The position numbers were made by a program, and so were the translations under genes. The notes beneath the pieces are model-generated. The model had not been told where the DNA came from, did no database searches, and saw only the letters and a list, made by a program, of their open reading frames with translations. This document shows positions 13,488 through 64,000 of a stretch of 64,000 bases of DNA, piece after piece; the stretch's first letter is position 1, and every line of letters begins with the position of its first letter. Origin of the DNA: Gorsachius magnificus. Its lineage: Eukaryota; Chordata; Aves; Pelecaniformes; Ardeidae. The stretch is taken from NCBI GenBank assembly GCA_034008185.1, contig CM067081.1, forward strand, positions 15,747,821-15,811,820, written 5' to 3'.

Positions 13488-16400
13488 CTCTTTAAAATTA
13501 GGTTAGAAATTGAATCTGACAAATCTTCAGGCATGTGATAGTGTTTAATACCAATAAAGGTTTCTTTCAATTAGAAATTCTGATTCTTAGTAACTGCAGA
13601 AATGCTCTTTGCATACATAAAATGAGAACATTTTTCTTTTCTTTAAAGTTTTTTTTCAATATGTAAATAATTCATATGTGACTGTAAAATTGGGGAATGA
13701 GTGAGGAGAGGCAGCTTGATTCTCTTCCTAATGCACAGCACTTTGAAGGTGCTTCTTGGTGGAGGGTGGGGGGTTGTGTGGCTTGGAACAATCACTCTTC
13801 TTGATACCAGAATTGACATAAGTTTGCTAACAAATATTTAGCATGTTCTGGGTGTTTTAGCTTTGTTTTTCTAAGGCCTGTTACCATAGGCCTACATTTA
13901 TGGTGCAGTCTCAGTTGATTTCCTTATTTTATACAACATTTGTTCTCTTTTAACAGGGATTCACCCAGACATAAATGAACAATAATAGATCGTGTCAGAT
14001 AGCTAGGTCTTGGATTTGAGAATTTATTCAATGAAGTAAAATGTCTTATGTTCCTTGATTGTCCTAGAGATGTTGATTTTTAATTCCAAGACTTTTTACT
14101 CATTTTGTTCTGTGCACACAGTACAGAGCTGTGTTTCTAGTTCCTGAGTAGGTAGAATTTAAGTTTAATTGGATAGTAGTGTACTAAATATAATGCCTGA
14201 TTTATAGGTTTCATTGATTTGATATAATTTGCTAATACTTTTTTAAAAATTTGAGGTTGACCAATGCTTTATCAAGATGTGGCTCAGGTAACATAAAATA
14301 GAAGATACCGAATGTAAGGATTGGGGCAGTTGCCATGTCATGCAGCTACTAAGGGAAAAAAATCTATTTAGTGCAAGGAAAGATAATTTATTGTTGGTAT
14401 CAGAGTTCTTGTTATGTCCATTTAAACTTCTTCTGTGCTGCTATTCAGAACAGAAGGAAAGATCTTTATCTGTGGAGAATGCCCTATTTCCATACTTAAA
14501 TTGATGAGAAATACGTAGTGTTTATAGTAAGTTACCCTGGTGCACATGCTGCAGATACTGAACAAAATGAAGGCCTGTATTCCTTCCTGTACTACTATGA
14601 TTTATTTGAACATTTCATCCATATAAGTGCGGGTTTGCCTGCTTTGTATTCTGTAAATTGATGAGTGTGATTTGGAAATTGTGCAAAAGAACTGATCTGT
14701 TGTGATGTGTTTGGGGTGGTTTCTTAGTCTATAGCATTCGAAACCTCAGGATATGGAGCAGGTAAGATACATCTAAGGACTGTAGTTGGAGAGAGGTTGA
14801 AGAGCAAGGTTCTGAGGGAAGGTGTGGGGGAAATGGATGATTTTAATGATTTTAATGCAGTCAGCTCACTTAGTTTTAGACTTTTCTTTTGTGGCTCTTT
14901 GCTTGAAGACGACTACTGGTTGGAGTTTAGTTGGTAAAGTAAGTATGTGCTGAATTTTCTCAGGTGATACTCAGCTAGGGAGAAGTTTGAAGCTGCTGCC
15001 TAAAATAGCTATTGATGTTAACAACTCCGTATGAACATTAACTATACTTCGTATGGTATGCTTAAGCAGTCTTGAGGAATCGATAATGCTGTCCTTGTGC
15101 TCAAAATTGAAGGTACTTTTAAAATTGCTTCTTCCATAGCCCATTCATCTATCCTGTATTCAGGTATGTTTGGAAAAGCTGGTGAATGTTGTTTCAGTGT
15201 GTTCCTACAGTTAACTGCAAAACATGGTTCTGTAATGCAGCGAGACGTTTTTGCTTCTGTTTCTTGCTCTACACTCAAATGGTGTGTAAAAGCAAAGGCT
15301 ATAAAGTTTGTACCTTAGGTAGACATTTTATAAGTTCATATTATTACATGGATTTTTGTAGGAGTTAAATGGAAATAAACAAATGTGTAATCACGGGTGC
15401 AGCGGTGTTTTCCTAGTTTCCACTGTTCCCACAACTGTGCTGAGTAAATATAACAAATCAGAAATAGAGGGGAGGAGTAGCACATACTGGTACTGTAATT
15501 TAAACACATAGTCTGTGAAGCATTACTGTGCAGTGTTTTTACATCTGTATTATCTTTGCCTGCTTTCATTGCTTTGCAAAATTAACCAGCAGAAAGGTGA
15601 AAAAAAAATGCTCTCCAGTACGAAAGTTTATGTATAGTACAGTATATATAGGGCAGTCTTTACTATGTTGTGCCCTGTTTTATAAATAAATAGGCCAAAA
15701 AGGAAATAAAGAAGTCTTGCTGCATGTGGCATGTTTCTCAGTGGAGTGGAATACTGGAAAACACATGCAACCAAAGATGCAGTGTGAGTAATAGTACCTG
15801 GATTAAATGAGCTGTATTGTGGAGACTAACATGGCGGTGACACCTTTCTAATTAGTGCTGTAGTAATGGGGGGTTTCCTGTACACGAGGGAAAACTGGCA
15901 GTAGTTGCCACATGCAGACAAAGTAGAGCTTTGTTTACTATTACATTTTTGTACAAGTAACATTTCTGCCTATTTTGGGACCCTGCTATGGTGTGTCTGT
16001 AACTCTTTGACCTGGAATTGTTTGTCTGCATGTCTAGAGAGGGTAAAATATATATATCCTAAACCAAAACTTTTTAAAAAGCCACTTCGTTATACCTTCT
16101 ACCTTATAACAGCAAGTCCCTTCGATGATTATAATGTGATAAATAATTCTACATAAGTAATTATTTTGGTGAGTACTACCCCATTTTAAGATTCTCTGTA
16201 CCTATTCGTTCTTACTTGTTTGAAATTATGAAGTGGTTATAAAATTTAGTATTTTGGGGGAAATATCAACATTTTGAACATCAAAGGACATGTTTAAAAG
16301 ATTTACTAATTCAGTGGAGCACACTTTTATTAATTGGAATCAAGGGTTTCATTAGTAAGTTTCCAGGCATAGCAATTAGTTGCTTTGGGCAGGGAGAAAA

Positions 16401-18117
16401 TAATACTGTGTTGTGTTTGTCCAGTTTGACCTGTGATGAGGCCTTAATTTATGACCAGAGAGCTCTTGGATGCTGTGGTCATGCAAATACATAAACTAAG
16501 TTTGGAATTCATCTCTCCTAATGTCAATGTATTTGACCTAGTTAACTTAGGTTCCTTTCTTGAAGGAGAAAATAGGCCTGTTTCACCTCCAATAAGCTCC
16601 TTACATTGATCAAATGAAATACATCCTAACAGTGCTTATTTAGGTTCCTTTCTCACTGGTGGAGAGCAGGGTGACGAGGTCAGATGTCAGTGTCCACAAA
16701 GATGCTAGTGTTGAGGTGACCAAATCTGAATTATTTGTCCCTTTAGAATGTCTAAGTTACTATTTTAATACCAGCATCAGACCCTAAATACGCCTTAAAA
16801 TAAGAGAAACAGGGAACTGTGAGTTCCTGCACAATTATTATTTAATCCCAACAAAAAGGTGGAAGATTTACAGCCTGATTGATAGTTCAGTACAAATACG
16901 CATTGATCCACCAAGATACATACAAACCACAATGCACGACAGGGGTACAAAGCAGAGGTATGAGTTGGAATACCTAGTTTTGAACTCAGATCACCAATAG
17001 AATTTATATTGCAGCTTTAAATGTTGTGGTTTCGCTGAAGTAAATGAAAATGGGCGTTCCATGTAATCCAGAAAAAAGTCACTTTAAGTATTATTAATGT
17101 AAGGAAAGAGTTGTGCCAAGTTAATGATATGTTGGATTCTAATTGATAACAGTACACTTTGAATATCATTTTAATTGATACCAGTTCTAAATTAATCAAT
17201 AACAAACTCTGTTATCAACGCTTAGTATTTATTAGTAGTTTTATTTTTGTCCACATGTACTTCTCGGAGCAGTGTTGCTTAATGGCATCAAGATAAAGTT
17301 GATGCTTGTTATGGGTCGTCTGCCTTTGTGTTCATTAGCAAAACATGCTAATCGCATACTCAAAAGGTGAAGTAATCAGTCATTACACTTTTGTATTTTC
17401 ATTGAATTGAATACTTTCATGAATGATGGTGCTGAATGTACTTTACATTTTTTTCCAAACAGATAAATCTGTGCTCCCAAAGTTTTGTAATTGGGTTCTG
17501 CAGAGGGCTAGTTGAGTTACTTGACAGTCCAGCTGCCCTCATCTTTTCGTATGAAGTTGCAAGGCAGCTGCACATCACTTTTATATTACTGCTCTAGTGT
17601 GACTGGCTGCTTAAATTACCATGGAGAGATTGTTCGATTGTCAGTGGTGAGGGGGGAGTAGTCCATCAAATAATCTGAGGATGTGGTCTACGCATGGCAA
17701 GTTTGGGAACACTGATGATTACTCACTAGCCAGTTCATTACAACTCCCTAGGCACTGAATGTGAACTCATCACACCAAGTTACTGGACTGTGCTTGAGAT
17801 TCCAGACATAACTGGCTTGGCTTGAAAGACTCTGAAGTCACATTTAAAGATGACAAGTAACTAATCAACGAGAAAAGGAAGAGAGTGTTTTGTTCAAGGA
17901 TACAACATCTAGTTATGGTACAACAGTCTAGATTACGATGTTCACGTTGAGCCTTATCTCTCACCGTTGCTCTAGCTCTGATCCCTACAGCTGTTTGTTG
18001 GGAAGGTGGTGGTGGCCAAAGTAAGGGTTTGGGAGTCTGACATACCATGATGCTTGGAAAGAATCCAAACAGTTCTTCCTTGGTTTTGAACATGGCTGCT
18101 GTTGTTGGCAGGCTTAA

Positions 18118-58319
<40,202 letters not shown>

Positions 58320-58393
58320 GGGCCTCAGGGAGACTGAATTCTATATCTGTGAAGGATCTAAGGAGAATAGGACATCTGTATCTGAAGTTCAGA

Positions 58394-58420
58394 ACAAGCC
58401 AGTGTGGCACACTGGCTTGT
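58394..58420 (+). promoter_or_regulatory. Near-perfect hairpin early in the 3' UTR
   Basis: Arms ACAAGCCAGTGTG (58394-58406) and CACACTGGCTTGT (58408-58420) are exact reverse complements around a single G. The outer CTGAA (58382-58386) and TTCAG (58422-58426) could extend pairing through an internal loop. It starts 75 bases after the stop codon. Function unknown. Confidence 0.8.
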
Positions 58421-59850
58421 GTTCAGAAAAAGTACACGAACAGATATTCAACAAGATTCTTTCGTTTTGCTCTTCCTTGTCCATCGCTGCTGTTATATAT
58501 TGCTGACTTTTTTCCACAGTTGACTCTGAAGAACAGACATCTTCTTGATCTTTTTCTATTGCTGTTGCAACTACTGTTCAAGGGGGTTGGGGAGGGATGA
58601 TGAGCCTATTTGGATGACGAATGCCATTCCTTTTGTCCTAGTGTGCGCTTGCATATCATTTTATCTAAGTACTCAGATTTGAGAGTTAATTTCTGCATGT
58701 CACTGCTTGTAGTTTGCTCAGATAGTTGTCTCCTGCTGCCTGTGGCAAGTGGTAAAACATGACATACTGGGGTGACAAGCCAAAAATGATGTATCTGGTC
58801 AAAAGAAGTCAATACTGATTTGGAGATACGACTTAAAGGAGGGCTGAAGACTGTTTGGCATTAAGTGTTTCTACTAGTAGCTCTTTCATTAGTCACAAAG
58901 TGCTCTTGTTCATATTTTATGTTATAGTAAATCATGAGTCATTTTACATAGAAACATATATGAACTTTGATTGTTGCCACATATTCTAGCCTAACTTTTG
59001 TTTGTCAAAAATAGTTTGATTATTTTTGTTAGTTGGTTTAACTGTAGCTGTAGGATGGGAAGTAATTATAGGTGTTCTTTTTTTAAAAAATAGTGAAATC
59101 TAAAGGGTTTTTCTGATTTCACATAGTCTTATTTAAATCTGAATTGTCTGCTTTTTTTATACTTAAAACATGCCTATTGTAGCCTGATAAGCTAGTGAGT
59201 ACATAAACCAGTATGTTTTGCCTGTAACTTTTTTATTTTTTTAAAAGGCTAGCTTTGAATGTAACCAATTAGAATTCATGACCAGTGGCTTATTTTTCAT
59301 CTTTATTTGCAAGGTTTTGAATTAGAATCTGATTGCAGAAGTGTAAAAGTCAGAATCCCAAGTGTCATATGTACGATTTTTAAATGTGTTTTAAAGTAGC
59401 AGAAACCATTTTAAAATGACAGATGTGTCTAATCTCTCTTCTGGTTTTCAGTTTTGATATCTAAGCGAGTTTAGATTTTAAAATCCTTAATGGGAAAAAA
59501 TTTTATGAAAAGTTTCTCTTAAGTTAGCATGGAAAAGGTCTGAACTATTAATATCACTAGTTGCAATGAGAAGGCTAGAACACCAAAAAAAAAAAAAATT
59601 CCTGAAGAAAAACTCCTAAGTGTAACAGTTATCAAATTCTGTTTGGTGAAAAATAAGCCCTGGACACTATAGTAGAAGAATGTAAAGATATGTGCTAGAT
59701 GGTGACATGAGCAGGTAATGAAGTGTATATTAGTAGTAGAGCTTAGCATGGGGTAGAGGTGAATATGAATTATCTTTATTTTAACAGGAAGAGATGTATC
59801 ACTAAGTTGTCTGCAGGAGTTGACACAGTTTCCAAAGAGTATTTTTAAAT

Positions 59851-59858
59851 GAACAAAA
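59851..59858 (+). promoter_or_regulatory. miR-375 seed match (8-mer type)
   Basis: GAACAAAA matches the miR-375 seed target GAACAAA followed by A. It lies in a block (TTTCCAAAGAGTATTTTTAA, then GAACAAAATGAGCATGAAT) that I believe is also present in human YAP1, a reported miR-375 target. A second, weaker match lies at 60784-60790. Confidence 0.55.
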
Positions 59859-60014
59859 TGAGCATGAATCAAACTTTTAGTCTAAGCTATGAAGTTTCAT
59901 GGGGCTTTTGTTTTTTTCTGATGAAAAGTAGTGTCACCAGTTAACACCTCTCTAATTAAGGGCCTTTCGCCATTCTCAACATAAGCCTTTATTTTGAAGG
60001 GTGTATAACTTGAC

Positions 60015-60020
60015 AATAAA
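60015..60020 (+). promoter_or_regulatory. YAP1: Candidate proximal poly(A) signal AATAAA
   Basis: AATAAA in TGACAATAAAGATACTG, followed within 30 bases by GTGTG and later by TGGTTTTG, a plausible downstream GU-rich element. Use would give a 3' UTR of about 1.7 kb lacking the distal seed matches. Confidence 0.5.
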
Positions 60021-60783
60021 GATACTGTAAGTGTGAAACCTGGTTTTGAAAAAAATCTCAGCTAGCAGGGACTTCTGCTGGAGAGAGATTTGTGGGGGGG
60101 GTTGTTTTGTGTTTTTTTAAAGACATTGATTATTTTTCAAGTTAAGAGTGAATCGGCAAAACAAAACAAAAAGAAACCCCTGTATTACTATTATCATTTG
60201 GATTTTTTTATGCTTCAAAAATAGCTCTGTTTTAGGATAATGTAAAGAGTGGAAACTCTGAAGCAAGTCTCATTTTAAAAACTGAAGCAGCAGAGGCAGA
60301 GATTTGAAATTTGCCACTATAAATGTAAATTTACTACTTCACATAAGGATATCAGTGTTTGAAATACACAAAATTGTTTGTGGCTTGTTATGGAATACAG
60401 GCAGGTTTTAAAATACCAATTTTCAAAACACATCCACAATGACAAATATATTCTGCTACACCAATAACTGAGCGATTAATAGGCCACTTATATTGTGCAA
60501 TGACACAGTAGCTCCTAAAGCAGTATATTGTGTCCAAGATAGGGATTTTAGTAGCATTTTTACGATTTCATTATGAATTCTTCTCTTTTCTTCCCTTCAG
60601 GAAAAAAAGACACTAAGTTGTTGTAACTTGAATGGTCTGACATAAAACCACAACAGCAAGGAAACGCAGAGCTGATTCCATTTCAGTTGTCTTCCACGGT
60701 TGTGTTCAGGTACAATAGCACATACGATGCACTGAGTGCAAACTCCTGACAACCTGTACCTTGCTACAACAGGGATGAGTACA

Positions 60784-60790
60784 GAACAAA
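60784..60790 (+). promoter_or_regulatory. Second miR-375 seed match (7-mer)
   Basis: GAACAAA followed by T. Seven-base matches occur by chance about once per 16 kb, so on its own it is weak. Confidence 0.3.
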
Positions 60791-61050
60791 TTTTCTTTCC
60801 TTGCTTTTGTGCGTTTGTCACAGCTTTAATATTTGAATGTTTTCTTCTCATTGTAGAAACACTAAATGGCTTATACTGTACTTGGGTAGCACTGCTTAGG
60901 GTAGATACTGACAAACTGGGAATCCTTGAACTACTCTAACATTAATTCTGTTTTGTGATACTTATTTTAAGTGATTTTAATACATTTCCGTTCTCTCATT
61001 TATTAGGAACCATACCACAGAGATGCTGTACTGTTGGCAATCAACATTAA

Positions 61051-61095
61051 TTTGGTTTTTTGGTTTTTTTTGGTTTTTTTGTTTTTTTTTTTTTA
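61051..61095 (+). repeat. T-runs spaced by GG in the 3' UTR
   Basis: Three TTTTTTGG-like units followed by a long T-run. A U-rich, potentially protein-binding stretch in the mRNA, or simple slippage DNA. Confidence 0.75.
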
Positions 61096-61348
61096 ATTCT
61101 GCAAATGCATTGTTTGATGGAGTGGTTGAAACTGTTTGAAATGCAAAAGTGTTTTGAGTAGTATTTTATACTGATGTATATATTGAAACCGAAATCATTG
61201 TAATAATTGTAATAGCTTTAGTTATAAATACACTACATGCAGACAGATGGGGCTGTACAGTACTGTGCTGTTCAACACCTGGGCAGGGCTACTGCTTGGA
61301 AACAGGTTGCGGTGTCAGTGAACCATATGGATCAAATATTGTACCATT

Positions 61349-61355
61349 CAGTGTT
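61349..61355 (+). promoter_or_regulatory. miR-141/200a seed match
   Basis: CAGTGTT matches the target of the miR-141/200a seed, a family reported to repress YAP1 in mammals. A second copy is at 60353-60359. Evidence is the seed only. Confidence 0.4.
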
Positions 61356-61713
61356 GGCGCTCACCAATGCAAAAGGAGAAGAGACAATTTCAACATGATT
61401 AACACTACATAGCTTTCACACATCTGGTAAATTAGTACTAAAGTGACCTTTTCACTTACAAGCATGTTTTTTTTTTTATACAAATTAACAGGTGTGCCTG
61501 TGTAAAATAATTTGTTTTCTGTATCTTGGAAAAAATACTCTCCACATTTAGAATGTTGTATGTTAGAGAACTCTTAAATGCACCCTTGTCAAAAATTATA
61601 TATATTAGTTACCAATGTTACTTTTAGATATGAGCATGACTAAGTTAGGTACTTAAGTACGTTCTGTTACATTATTTTTCTTTATGTAATACTTTTTCAG
61701 TTGTTTTATTTGG

Positions 61714-61719
61714 TATAAA
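61714..61719 (+). promoter_or_regulatory. YAP1: Variant poly(A) signal TATAAA
   Basis: TATAAA about 20 bases before CTTAAACATC. From memory, the corresponding region is close to the end of the human YAP1 mRNA, so cleavage near 61740 is possible. TATAAA is a weaker variant signal. Confidence 0.35.
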
Positions 61720-62202
61720 TATATACTTTGTGCTTAAACATCTTTGTTTGTTTTTAACATTCAATAGTATGTAAAGATACTGATTTCCTTCAGTAAGATG
61801 GATGCATTGAATTGTTGGAATTCCTATAGCAGTATGTCTGTTCTCGTCCCCCTTGTCACAGCTTCTGTAGTCATAAACTCCAGTCCTGCAAACATTGTGG
61901 ACAAACTCACCTAAGAGCCAGAGGAGTCCCACTGAAGTCAGTGAAGGCGTAGCATTAACGTATGCATCTCTGGGTGTTTGCAATATTGAAGAGACAGTGA
62001 CTCTACCGAGCCTCATACAGTTTGTGTAAAACAGTAATTGCATGTGGCACTGTAGTGAGAGCTGGTAACAGAACGGCTGTAATCTACCGTTAGAAAGCAT
62101 CCACTCTTTGCAGATACGCTTGCAACGTTCAGGATCTTCCCACATAGCAGATACATTTTGGGCTAACTCTTAAGTTTATACAATAATTTGTGGCAGACTA
62201 TC

Positions 62203-62208
62203 AATAAA
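62203..62208 (+). promoter_or_regulatory. YAP1: Canonical distal poly(A) signal AATAAA
   Basis: CAATAAAGACACAC is the last strong canonical signal in this stretch before the sequence loses UTR-like similarity. Downstream there is T-rich sequence (CTATTTTCATTTCCAAGTTTTG). Most likely end of the long mRNA at about 62225. Confidence 0.65.
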
Positions 62209-62225
62209 GACACACTATTTTCATT

Positions 62226-64000
62226 TCCAAGTTTTGACTTATGAATTGTGAACTATGTAATGACATACTTTGAAAGTGTCTGAAGATTTTTAGTTTAAAA
62301 AATTTCGACAGGATTCATTAATTTTGACCTTCTGCAAAACAGAAATTCCGAAAGGTTGTTTTTAATGTAATGCACTTTGTCATGGCTGAAGTCATATGCT
62401 ACTTGCATTTTAGCTGTTCCAGAGTTACTGCTCTTCAGCGCTGAAATGCCTCAACCCTGTGAAATTCAGTGCAGTTGCGCATGTTTCTTATTTTAAGGTC
62501 CAGGGCTCGGTGCTTCTATCAGTTTGTCTTTTACTCCTGAGTTCGTAGCTGGGTTTAGTCACTCAGATCCTTTAAATTTAAACCTAACATCACACCTTGC
62601 ACCTGGGAGTAGAAAGCCAGTGCCAGGGCATGACAAGGCACCAATTTTGTTTGCTGATATCACTCTCTGCCATTTATAAGGTGGTGACATACTGCAGTAG
62701 TTGAAGTATGAGTGACCTTCTGAGGCAGCCCTAAATAGACGGTATTACAGCAAAGCAGGGCATCTGGTCCAGGTGTTCCAGGCTCGCTTGGCAGTTCTTT
62801 CTGAAATATTTTCAACACTTAGTTAAAAATAAAAAGTATTGGTTTCAGCAAGCCAGAAATAGTGTGTTTCCAAGGAGGCTCTGAGACTTCCCCGTGCTAA
62901 CGTGCAAGTTATCAGCAAAAAAAGCATTTTTCACCTAGGGTCATTAATAAAATCATTATTTGAGATGGAGCTATGATTGGTCTAGCACCTGTTCCAGAGG
63001 TTCATTTGGAGATAAAGTGGGGCCATAGATTTTATTTACAGCATCAGCAATCCACAGTGGCTGTGCTCCTGTTGAAGAGTAAAGGTGTGCTTCTCGCCCC
63101 TTGTCATCACCACTTACTGTTGCTAACAGCAGTTATCCACACCCTCTAAATTTAGATGTCGTCAAAGCAGGAAGACATCTCTACAGCATGAAAAATCTTG
63201 GCTTACCTGAAATGGTAAAACCAACGCTAACTGAAGAACCAAACTGTCTTTAGAGTGTTGGGTGGAGCTTTGTGCCAACTACCCTATCCAGTGCTTAATG
63301 TCTCTTAAACAAAAAAGCCAGCTGAATAAGAAAAAAAACAAGCAAAAAAGCACGTTGAATAAGAAATGTATAAATACCAGTACATCTGTCAAAGCTGCCT
63401 AATGGTTCTTGTGGAAAAGTCGTGATTTTTACTTCTCCTGACCTACTCCTCTCTCTCTAATGCAGAAGTTGTAAGAGTGAATGCTACAGATGCAGGCTGT
63501 TACTGACTGCTATTATTTTCTCAGTCTGGGAATGAAGTTGGTCACTCTGATTATAGTATTTTTTTATATTAAAGTGGCTTGTATTAGAACATGAGAGGCA
63601 CAGAAATTTTATTGGATTTTCCTGTCTTTTTATTAGCAAATGATTTAAAAAAAAAAAAGGGCGGGGGAAGTCAGGAGCAGCCCAAGGGGTGCTGTCTTCA
63701 ATGTTACACAGCAGCAAAATAGAGCTCCATAAAAATGGTATGGTAGATCTCACCTGAAATGCCTTTTCTCCTTCTCCCCTATATGTAATTTCTGAGCTAC
63801 TCTAGTGTTTTTTAAATTATTTATGGTATTTACCATCTGCGAGTTTTGCTTGCTAACACCTAAAGACTGGGACCACAGCGCTGGGTGCTGTTCGTCCCCA
63901 GATGAGAGCAGAGTCCCGCAGAGTTCCTCCTGTCTGGAATTCAGCAGTCGCCCTGTTTGAAGTCTGTAATACAGTGCAGGAATTACAGCCTGACTCCCAG
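62226..64000. other. Downstream flank of YAP1, no gene seen
   Basis: AT-rich sequence with a few A-runs (for example at 63646-63658). In mammals the next genes are BIRC3/BIRC2, but I see no recognisable exon of them here. The open frames present are short and low in complexity. Confidence 0.75.

Larger units (their letters stand above)
58320..62225 (+). other. YAP1: YAP1 3' untranslated region
   Basis: About 3.9 kb from the stop to just past a canonical poly(A) signal at 62203. Several blocks resemble the human YAP1 3' UTR as I remember it: the first 40 bases after the stop, the segment around 59830-59870, and about 61470-61740. That supports continuous UTR identity at least to 61.74 kb. It contains a hairpin at 58394-58420, microRNA seed matches, a G8 run at 60094-60101, a T/G-rich tract at 61051-61095 and many ATTTA motifs. 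A 157-residue minus-strand open frame at 61672-62145 shows no recognisable domain and is treated as chance. The exact 3' end is not known. Confidence 0.85.

Noticed and set aside
61672..62145. 157-residue minus-strand open frame, the longest in the window
   Set aside because: It overlaps the conserved end of the YAP1 3' UTR, whose conservation explains the lack of disruption. The translation is not recognisable as a protein family. An antisense transcript was considered but nothing supports one.
62226..64000. Possible start of the next gene (BIRC family expected by synteny)
   Set aside because: No BIR, CARD or RING-like coding sequence or convincing exon was found in either strand of this stretch.

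Overview
The window is vertebrate nuclear DNA, almost certainly from a bird. It carries the 3' two-thirds of one gene, YAP1 (the Hippo-pathway transcriptional co-activator), on the + strand. The bird assignment rests on several CR1 retrotransposon tails ending in the characteristic ATTCTGTG-type octamers, on a GC-rich interspersed repeat that I know from many bird genomes, on the compact introns, and on exon sequences nearly identical to known avian and mammalian YAP1. I cannot name the species.

Layout: 1-18200 is the 3' part of the intron before exon 3. Exons 1 and 2 (TEAD-binding region, first half of WW1, Ser127 site) lie upstream, outside the window. Seven coding exons follow: exon 3 (18201-18316, end of WW1), exon 4 (26291-26404, all of WW2), exon 5 (39032-39213 or to 39225, SH3-binding proline motif and start of the leucine zipper), exon 6 (40732-40779, 48-base cassette), exon 7 (51886-52016), exon 8 (57333-57445, Hippo phosphodegron) and exon 9 (58081-58319, end of the activation domain and PDZ ligand FLTWL). 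All junctions are GT/AG and all phases match. With exon 6 included and the short exon 5 donor used, the exons give 943 coding bases: one base completing the previous codon, then exactly 314 codons including the stop.

The architecture keeps the isoform choices known for human YAP1. Exon 4 is symmetric, giving one or two WW domains. Exon 5 has two donors 12 bases apart, giving +/- VRPQ. Exon 6 is a symmetric 16-residue cassette. All of them alter the WW or leucine-zipper regions without changing frame. The 3' UTR runs from 58320 to about 62.2 kb and holds candidate poly(A) signals, microRNA seed matches and a near-perfect hairpin just after the stop codon.

The rest is intron and downstream flank with CR1 fragments, one GC-rich repeat containing a 38-39 base tandem array, homopolymer tracts and G/T-rich low-complexity DNA. 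I see no second protein-coding gene, no tRNA or rRNA, and no CRISPR or bacterial-type system. The open reading frames outside the exons look like chance. I found no evidence of an undescribed biological system; the most interesting items are details of the YAP1 isoform and 3' UTR architecture.
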